Below, piece by piece: positions 43,488 to 48,458 of a stretch of DNA of 48,458 nucleotides (position 1 is the stretch's first letter; every line of letters begins with the position of its first letter). A program made the position numbers and the translations under genes. The stretch spans positions 1 through 48,458 of the forward strand of contig CAZYBU010000025.1 of NCBI GenBank assembly GCA_964645775.1, read 5' to 3'. This DNA is from CAZYBU01 sp964645775 (GTDB lineage: Bacteria > Spirochaetota > UBA4802 > UBA5550). A model generated the notes under the pieces. That model was not told the DNA's origin. It was given only the letters and a program-made list of their open reading frames with translations, and made no database searches.

Positions 43488-44642
43488 TCAGGAGCGGTCA
43501 TGCAGAGGGAACCTGATACTCGCCTCCACGCTCACCTTTCCGTCTTCCTCGGCAAAAAGGATGGCTGTCTCCCCTCCCATATCCCGGATGACCTTCTCGA
43601 CAAAGGTAAGCCCAATGCCGAAATCGAGACTTTCGTACCCCTCATACACGAACCTGGTCAGCCTGTAAAAAGGCTCGAAGACCCGGTTACCGAACTCCTG
43701 TAGTTCCAGCTCACTAATCCCCTCGGGAACGGTAAATAAGTTGATCACCCGTACTTCGTACTCGCCGCCGAAACAGTCTTCCCTCACCTCGATAGTGGTC
43801 CCGGGATCCGCGAACTTCATGGCATTCAGCAAAAATTCTTCCAGGGCGCGGGTAAACCAGTAGCCGTTAAGGCGAACCCCCTTCTGTTCGGGTATCGATT
43901 GAAACCCGGAATAGATAATATCATGTTCCCGGACGTACAGAAAGCGTTCTGCCAGTTTAAGGGCCTCTTCCGTATGTTCCGAGAAACTCTCCAGGGAGAA
44001 AATATCCAGGGGGGGCGGATCTTCCGATATTTTTTCAAGTTCGGCAAACCTCTGCATCGCCTTCTCTGCAATCACCTGGTTATCTTTTATGGCATGGAAA
44101 AGGTCCCGGTCGATGACATAGCTGCCATCAACCTCCTCTGCCGATGACAGGATGATACCCAGGAGACTTATTTGAGTTCCGATCCCGGCACCCTGGTTGA
44201 AACTCCTGTGGAGGTTAGTGAAAAGGGCGTGAATAACCTCGTCATGCTCCGATGACCGAATCATCCTTTTTTCACGGGCCACCCGGAAAGCCCGTTCGAT
44301 TTTCATCAGCATTTCAGAGAGTTTAACCGGTTTGATGATGTAATCGAAGACTCCCATCTTCATGATGGATATGATCCATTCGCTCTCCTCGTGAACGGTG
44401 AGGACAAGTATGACAGGAGTTTTAGGAAGACGCTGCAATTCGATAATCAGGTCCCTTCCTCCCATGACAGGCATCTCAAGATCGGTCAGGACAACAGGGT
44501 AACTGTTTTCCTTCAGTCGCTCCAGGGCATCTTTTCCGTTAACGGCCTCCTCGACCTCGTATCCATTGCGGGTCAGTATATCTGTAAGCTGTTTGCGGGC
44601 CGTAACACTGTCTTCAACCATTAAAATTCTGTTTTTCTGCAC
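43488..44642 (-). CDS. Response-regulator receiver fused to a GHKL ATPase
   Basis: 384 residues from a GTG at 44642, supported by GGGAGG 6 nt upstream. Residues 1-120 are a receiver domain with acidic E10/D11, phosphoacceptor D54 in VVLTDLEMPVMGG and K104 in YIIKPVK. Residues about 250-380 are a histidine-kinase-like ATPase (ALEEFLLNAMKFADPG, LDFGIGLTFVEKVIRDMGG). The helical middle lacks a recognisable phosphoacceptor His. Such REC-ATPase proteins may be reverse-order kinases controlled by phosphorylation. It diverges from the HAMP membrane protein gene. Confidence 0.9.
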   Translation of the reverse strand: MQKNRILMVEDSVTARKQLTDILTRNGYEVEEAVNGKDALERLKENSYPVVLTDLEMPVMGGRDLIIELQRLPKTPVILVLTVHEESEWIISIMKMGVFDYIIKPVKLSEMLMKIERAFRVAREKRMIRSSEHDEVIHALFTNLHRSFNQGAGIGTQISLLGIILSSAEEVDGSYVIDRDLFHAIKDNQVIAEKAMQRFAELEKISEDPPPLDIFSLESFSEHTEEALKLAERFLYVREHDIIYSGFQSIPEQKGVRLNGYWFTRALEEFLLNAMKFADPGTTIEVREDCFGGEYEVRVINLFTVPEGISELELQEFGNRVFEPFYRLTRFVYEGYESLDFGIGLTFVEKVIRDMGGETAILFAEEDGKVSVEASIRFPLHDRS

Positions 44643-44683
44643 CTGTATCCTCCCCGGGACCTTTTTCAGGCCTTAAGAGGCCC

Positions 44684-44712
44684 ATCCTACCGATTGCGTG
44701 CGAGCTATTCAA
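44684..44712 (-). promoter_or_regulatory. Probable promoter of the REC-ATPase gene
   Basis: TTGAAT (44712-44707), 17 bp, then TAGGAT (44689-44684) on the minus strand. A GGCCT/AGGCC hairpin (44669-44682) lies just downstream in the leader. Confidence 0.45.
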
Positions 44713-44749
44713 GAAAAAACCTTTCCCCGGCCTTATTCTCAGTAATGAA

Positions 44750-44779
44750 TTGACAATCTCTCTCATTCTCAACTACATT
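44750..44779 (+). promoter_or_regulatory. Probable promoter of the HAMP protein gene
   Basis: Consensus TTGACA (44750-44755), 18 bp, then TACATT (44774-44779), about 37 bp before the ATG. This also argues against using the TTG at 44750 as a start codon. Confidence 0.55.
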
Positions 44780-44815
44780 ATAGCTGACATGGGAAACAAT
44801 GGGAGGCAAACTGTC

Positions 44816-45364
44816 ATGGAAAAAAAGACCCGCAAACATCTTATCATAAACCAGGGATTCCAGCTCCGTTTTATGTTCCTTTTTCTCGCCGTCAACGCGG
44901 GATCGGCCCTGCTCATCGGTATCCTTATCTATGTGATTCTCTCCATCCGGCTCAACTCGCTCTCCTCCATCTCCCCTGAAGCGGCCTCACAGATTCTTTC
45001 TTCCATAATACCCTCCTTCGCCGGCATTATTATCGGATACATACTGGTATCTTCCTTTCTACTCTGGATCTACATGCTTCAGGTCACGAACAAGGTGGCC
45101 GGCCCCATTTACCGGATAAGGGAAAACATCCGGGCCCTGGGAAGGGGTGACCTCTACCCCGGCCCTACCCTGAGGGAGGGGGACGAGCTTTTTGAAAGTT
45201 ACGCGGCCCTGAACGAACTGCGCGAAAAGATAATGTGGGACCTGGGGCAGCTGAAGAGGGTAATCGAAAGGCTGAAGGAGGCCTCAGGCGAGAGTGAAAT
45301 TAATGAATGCATCGAAGATCTGGAGAAGATAGGTTCCCACTACCAGGTCCCGCCCATAGACTGA
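44816..45364 (+). CDS. Two-helix HAMP-domain membrane protein without output domain
   Basis: 182 residues from M at 44816 (GGGAGG 9 nt upstream). The first helix is about residues 19-42 and the second about 66-92, with a short loop between. A HAMP-like coiled region follows (TNKVAGPIYRIRENIRALGRGD), then a second helix pair (ALNELREKIMWDLGQLKRVI) and an acidic tail. No kinase, cyclase or chemotaxis output domain is attached, so it probably signals through or modulates another protein. The KVAGPIYRI text is common in bacterial sensor HAMP segments. It converges on the cytochrome gene. Confidence 0.85.
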   Translation: MEKKTRKHLIINQGFQLRFMFLFLAVNAGSALLIGILIYVILSIRLNSLSSISPEAASQILSSIIPSFAGIIIGYILVSSFLLWIYMLQVTNKVAGPIYRIRENIRALGRGDLYPGPTLREGDELFESYAALNELREKIMWDLGQLKRVIERLKEASGESEINECIEDLEKIGSHYQVPPID

Positions 45365-45376
45365 AAAAATTTAAGA

Positions 45377-46726
45377 TTATTTCATCTTCAGGGTTCGCTT
45401 CACGCCAGCCATATCCACTATCGGCAATCTCGGCGCCTTTTCACCCATGAAGGAGTCGATGTAAGCCTGGGGAAGCAGGCGGTATTTCAAAACGGCCTCA
45501 ACCTCGATAGTGTCCGGCAGACGGGCCGGGAGGAGAAGGGTTTCCTTCTTTGTCTCTCCGGCAGCAATCCGGTAATCCTTGAGTATTTCCCGGGCCCGGG
45601 CCAGGTTCATAACCTTCTGACCCGTACCATCCCCGAATACCGTGTGATAAATGATGGTGGTTTCAGGCAGGTGTCCATTTGAACCCGGTCTGCCTGATTC
45701 AAAAAGAACCTCTCCACGGCTGTTTTTTACAGTTACGTTAAGCCACACCTGCCGGATGTGGGTCGTTCCCGTGGGAAGGTCATGACCGGCACCGCTGTTG
45801 GTAACGCTAATGGTCAGCCTGCCCGTGGCCCGGTCTACGCCATCGATCCTCAGGGTGGCAGTATTTTTAAGTCGTTCCTCCGCCAGAGTGACCTGGTCTT
45901 TCGCGTTATGGACCGTACCGAGCCATGTATTGCCGCCCACAAAGTAGTGAGTAAAAATATGAGGACGGTCAGGCCCGTTATAGGCGGCCTTTCCCGGATT
46001 GTCAGGCCGTTCCGTTGATCCGGTGGCCGGCATTCCAGGCCTCTGGTGCATGTGGCATCCCTGGCAGGTTATCCTCTTTTCAGGGTCGGAACTGTTATAG
46101 GGACTCTTTTTCCATTCCTCGTAGGTGCTTTCCAGCACGGTTCCGAAAACCACGTGCTTGATATTGTGACAGGTCCCGCAGATCCGGGAACCGGTATGGA
46201 ACCCGGAATATTCGCTTTTATGCCATTTCGACCGCGCGTCCTTGAAAGGTCCCCTCTTGGTCCCGGGATCGGAGGTTCCATTACCCGGATCGAACTTGAA
46301 GGCCGCGTTCAATACCTCATGGGAACCTGTCATGGAATGACAGTAGTCACACTGGATGCCCTTCTTCGCTATATCAGGCGCCTTCGCAAGGTCCTGGGAA
46401 GCTTTCGTGGGAAAACCGGTCAGGTACCCGATGGGAGTATGACACTTTACGCATATCTCCGCCTCTTTCCGCTCGTCTTTGTCCTTCACTCCCTCCAGGA
46501 CATGGATACGTTCCGCGTTGTAGAGCTCATCCACATGAGCCAGGCTATGGGATGAACCTTTCCACTGTTTGTAGATATCACTGTGGCATCCTCCGCACGT
46601 GGAGGGAGAAATGAACCTGGAAAGCTCATAGTGTCTGCGGGCCACGCCACCTGTCACGCAGGCGACGATCAGCACGCCCATGACAAGGGGAATTATCCAG
46701 AGAGAAAGTGATCGGAGGATGTTCAT
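45377..46726 (-). CDS. Pentaheme cytochrome c (cytochrome c554-like) exported protein
   Basis: 449 residues. An N-terminal hydrophobic segment ends in LIVAC (C23), so it is a lipoprotein or a membrane-anchored periplasmic protein. Five CxxCH haem sites are present: CGGCH (44-48), CVKCH (92-96), CDYCH (126-130), CGTCH (183-187) and CQGCH (221-225); additional His residues such as those in HSLAH and HEVL may be distal ligands. The second half (about 290-449) is a beta-rich domain (LTISVTNSGAGHDLPTGTTH) without haem. It resembles c554/NrfB-like electron carriers in its haem part. A role in anaerobic or metal respiration is inferred only. Confidence 0.92.
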   Translation of the reverse strand: MNILRSLSLWIIPLVMGVLIVACVTGGVARRHYELSRFISPSTCGGCHSDIYKQWKGSSHSLAHVDELYNAERIHVLEGVKDKDERKEAEICVKCHTPIGYLTGFPTKASQDLAKAPDIAKKGIQCDYCHSMTGSHEVLNAAFKFDPGNGTSDPGTKRGPFKDARSKWHKSEYSGFHTGSRICGTCHNIKHVVFGTVLESTYEEWKKSPYNSSDPEKRITCQGCHMHQRPGMPATGSTERPDNPGKAAYNGPDRPHIFTHYFVGGNTWLGTVHNAKDQVTLAEERLKNTATLRIDGVDRATGRLTISVTNSGAGHDLPTGTTHIRQVWLNVTVKNSRGEVLFESGRPGSNGHLPETTIIYHTVFGDGTGQKVMNLARAREILKDYRIAAGETKKETLLLPARLPDTIEVEAVLKYRLLPQAYIDSFMGEKAPRLPIVDMAGVKRTLKMK

Positions 46727-46866
46727 TCGCTTTTCCAGTCAGGTTGCTGCCACAATCATGATACGTAATTTCAGAATCAGGAAACCGGATACTGTCAATT
46801 ATTATTTGTAGCCGAATTCTGAGGCAAGGATAAATATATTTTCTCTTCACTTATCACGGCCCATAT

Positions 46867-46892
46867 AAAAAAACGCCCCGTTGCCGGGACGT
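46867..46892 (-). terminator. Intrinsic terminator after the secreted hydrolase gene
   Basis: On the minus strand ACGTCCCG, a GCAA tetraloop and CGGGGCGT form an 8-bp stem with one mismatch, followed by seven Ts, starting 28 bp past the stop codon. Confidence 0.85.
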
Positions 46893-46919
46893 CTCAGTAT
46901 GGTTTTTCTTAAGAAAAGG

Positions 46920-47933
46920 TTAATAAAGCTGTATTATTTGTTTCACTGATTGTCCATCACTCCAGCTGCCCGTGTCAAAGGGAGGATTCATATCATCCCG
47001 AAGGGCGCCGTCCAGGGCGGCCCAGTAGATCCTGTAGTCGTAAGCGTCAAGGGTGGCGTCGCCTCCCAGGCCTTCCATGATGAACCCTGGCATGATACCG
47101 TCATCGCTTATGGGGGCCATGTGGTTGGCCGGCAATTCAGGATCTCCATGAGTGTCGGTCAGGGCCTGGTAAAGGCTCTTCCAGGTAGACCCCAGGGCGT
47201 TAATGATATTCTGAGCCATTGAGTCGCTCACAAAGGTATCATCTTCACCGTAGATTACCATAATGGGGACCGTGGTCTGGGGAAGGGTCGCCTGCCAGTC
47301 GATGAGAGTGATGATCATATCCACCAGGCCGCTCATGAACTCAGGAACGCCCGCTCCTCCGGCCATGGGGTCGATCTGCGGGTTGGCCACTACTATGTTC
47401 TTTACGGGAGGACCGCCCCAGGCCTGCCAGCTCATGGCCAGGAGTCCTCCCAGGGAATGTCCGTATATTGTAATATCACCAGCCTTGCTTCCCAGGTTTG
47501 CAAGGGCATCCTCTGTCATCTCAAGGACGCGGTCCAGATTTTTCGGCTGATCAAGGTTTTGCGGCAGTCCCCAGAGCTGAGGCGTATACTGAGGGTAGAT
47601 AACGATGTATCCCTGCTTCACCAGATGCCTGATATGATCCTCATAGATGGTGTATTCGCAGAGGAGAAAGCCGTGAAGAAAGACGACTACCGGAGCTGAA
47701 TCCCCGTCCAGTAGTACGTCAGGCTCGAAGATCCAGTACTTCATGCCATCCGCCATGTCCAGTATTCCTCCATGGACATGCTTCGTGTATCCGGGGGAGA
47801 TGTAATTCTCCGTGGATCCGTAGCCTGTTGACGGCTGTCCCGGAGGGGATGGTGGAGAGCTGAAGGCGAGGACCTGAGCCGCCAGGAAGGCGACGAACGC
47901 CACTGTAAGTAGTACCTTGATGCTGTTTCTCAT
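46920..47933 (-). CDS. Secreted alpha/beta hydrolase (dienelactone/chlorophyllase-like)
   Basis: 337 residues with a signal peptide (KVLLTVAFVAFLAAQVLA, cut near residue 23). The hydrolase core has VVVFLHGFLLCEYTIYEDH, nucleophile S160 in TIYGHSLGGLLAM, MVIYGEDDTFV with the likely catalytic Asp, and a late NHMAPI His. It resembles exported chlorophyllase- or PHB-depolymerase-like esterases; the substrate is unknown. The ribosome site AGGAGG is well placed. It is monocistronic, with its own terminator, promoter and a palindromic operator. Confidence 0.88.
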   Translation of the reverse strand: MRNSIKVLLTVAFVAFLAAQVLAFSSPPSPPGQPSTGYGSTENYISPGYTKHVHGGILDMADGMKYWIFEPDVLLDGDSAPVVVFLHGFLLCEYTIYEDHIRHLVKQGYIVIYPQYTPQLWGLPQNLDQPKNLDRVLEMTEDALANLGSKAGDITIYGHSLGGLLAMSWQAWGGPPVKNIVVANPQIDPMAGGAGVPEFMSGLVDMIITLIDWQATLPQTTVPIMVIYGEDDTFVSDSMAQNIINALGSTWKSLYQALTDTHGDPELPANHMAPISDDGIMPGFIMEGLGGDATLDAYDYRIYWAALDGALRDDMNPPFDTGSWSDGQSVKQIIQLY

Positions 47934-47959
47934 TGCTTCCTCCTATAAAATACTCAAAC

Positions 47960-47990
47960 ATTTTAGATTATTGATTGACTTGTCAGTCAA
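47960..47990 (-). promoter_or_regulatory. Probable promoter of the secreted hydrolase gene
   Basis: TTGACT (47990-47985) and TAAAAT (47965-47960) are separated by 19 bp, slightly long. The operator dyad lies over the -35 box and spacer. Confidence 0.45.
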
Positions 47991-47994
47991 TAAT
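47967..47994. promoter_or_regulatory. 28-bp dyad operator upstream of the secreted hydrolase
   Basis: ATTATTGA (47967-47974) pairs with TCAATAAT (47987-47994), and inner TGAC (47976-47979) pairs with GTCA (47982-47985); only one base pair and the central TT break the symmetry. The TTGACT/AGTCAA half-site style is typical of TetR-family operators. No regulator gene is adjacent. Confidence 0.7.
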
Positions 47995-48198
47995 GCTATA
48001 AAAAATATCGGAGATGTTCTCCTTTGCAACATAATAGCTTCATGACATGGTCATGTCAATATAAATTTAACTTTCTATTCACTTTTTTCAAACAGGCGCA
48101 GGTTACCTTAAACATGTTTGTTTTCTTCTTTTTGTTAGCCCAAATATTATTCTGCGAGACCTTTCTTTCCCATTTATCCCTACTGTACTTTACTGTAT

Positions 48199-48458
48199 TT
48201 TCTTTGCTTGTCCAAAGAAAGTACCAAAGAAAGGACGGTCCAGCGCAATTTGGGTCGACGCCTTTTTAGCCCTCCTGGCTGGCGTCGACATTACAGCATC
48301 CTTGCTGAGAACCTCCTGTCGGCGCTGGACACTGCGGATTCCATTCCGGGCGCATCCAGCCTTATAGGTTGGTCTGTGTATCCGTAAGGATGCACAGACA
48401 TTTGTAGAGTAGGACCCGGATCCCCTTTTCAGTTTCACCGGGCCCCCTCGTCAAACCG
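48199..48458. repeat. Gene-free segment dense in inverted repeats at the right edge
   Basis: The stretch 47995-48458 has no convincing gene. From 48199 it holds several hairpins: TTTCTTTG/CAAAGAAA (48199-48220), GTCCAGCGC/GCGCTGGAC (48238-48246 with 48322-48330), nested within it GTCGACGCC/GGCGTCGAC (48254-48262 with 48281-48289), and a 12-bp stem with a GTAA tetraloop (48372-48399). CCAAAGAAAG occurs twice in tandem (48212-48221, 48224-48233). It may be a dispersed repeat, the end of a mobile element or a structured RNA; the window ends before its right boundary. Confidence 0.45.

Noticed and set aside
48024..48269. 81-codon plus-strand frame near the right edge
   Set aside because: Phe- and Leu-rich translation of AT-rich spacer, no ribosome site, and it runs into the inverted repeats.
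48190..48438. 82-codon minus-strand frame near the right edge
   Set aside because: The frame is made of the nested inverted repeats and has no ribosome site. Similar short frames in repeats are often misannotated as genes.
1..48458. tRNA, rRNA, CRISPR arrays, integrases or transposases
   Set aside because: No cloverleaf, rRNA signature, regularly spaced repeats or mobile-element protein was recognised in either strand.

Overview
The window looks like a chromosomal segment of a free-living Gram-negative (diderm) bacterium, most plausibly a spirochaete related to the Leptospirales. This is an inference from gene content, with no rRNA or marker gene to confirm it. Pointers are two 7TMR-DISM membrane receptors, a methyl-accepting chemotaxis protein with a spirochaete-style architecture, lipoproteins with relaxed lipoboxes, an OmpA-type lipoprotein, a SanA-like protein, an AMP-binding/ACP/PlsC fusion, an O-acetylhomoserine sulfhydrylase and an McsA-McsB-ClpC operon. 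Base composition is moderately GC-rich. Gene density is very high, and most convergent gene pairs overlap or lie within about 12 bp of each other.

Layout. 1-5.7 kb: the 5' part of leuC, a cytoplasmic GH2 glycosidase and, divergently, a membrane-anchored penicillin-acylase-type Ntn hydrolase. 5.7-8.7 kb: a minus-strand operon of a TetR regulator, a NapH-like polyferredoxin membrane protein, a small outer-membrane barrel candidate and an unknown exported protein, under a perfect 23-bp operator. 8.8-13 kb: a CapA-type lipoprotein, an OmpA lipoprotein with its terminator, a methyltransferase and a chemotaxis receptor. 13.2-19.4 kb: a 7TMR-DISM/PAS/ATPase signalling protein converging on mcsA-mcsB-clpC. 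19.5-25.1 kb: an ATP-grasp ligase with a methyltransferase, a transglutaminase-like exported protein, a SanA-like protein with a zinc-ribbon methyltransferase, and pcm. 25.2-32.4 kb: a large PAS-rich sensor kinase, metY and glgP. 32.4-40.6 kb: a lipid-metabolism block with a coiled-coil protein, an acyl-CoA dehydrogenase fused to rubredoxin, a rubredoxin-membrane protein and, divergently, an acyl-activating/ACP/acyltransferase fusion, a DUF1295 membrane enzyme, an alpha/beta hydrolase and a CDF transporter, converging on a START-domain protein. 40.8-46.7 kb: a small unknown gene with a strong promoter, a molybdopterin oxidoreductase, a REC-ATPase regulator divergent from a HAMP membrane protein, and a pentaheme cytochrome. 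46.9-48.4 kb: a secreted hydrolase behind a 28-bp dyad, then a gene-free stretch rich in inverted repeats.

The most interesting unit is the pair at 32829-34716. A rubredoxin domain is fused to the end of an acyl-CoA dehydrogenase, and the gene just upstream encodes a second rubredoxin domain on a four-helix membrane protein. Together they suggest a direct route for electrons from fatty-acyl-CoA oxidation into the membrane, possibly without electron-transfer flavoprotein. The pair is divergent from an acyl-activation and phospholipid-acylation operon and may share a control site with it. Second in interest are the clpC operon without ctsR, which has a terminator-like hairpin in its leader and an McsB with an altered RDxxRA motif, and the nested hairpins at the right edge. 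No tRNA, rRNA, CRISPR array, transposase or phage gene was seen.
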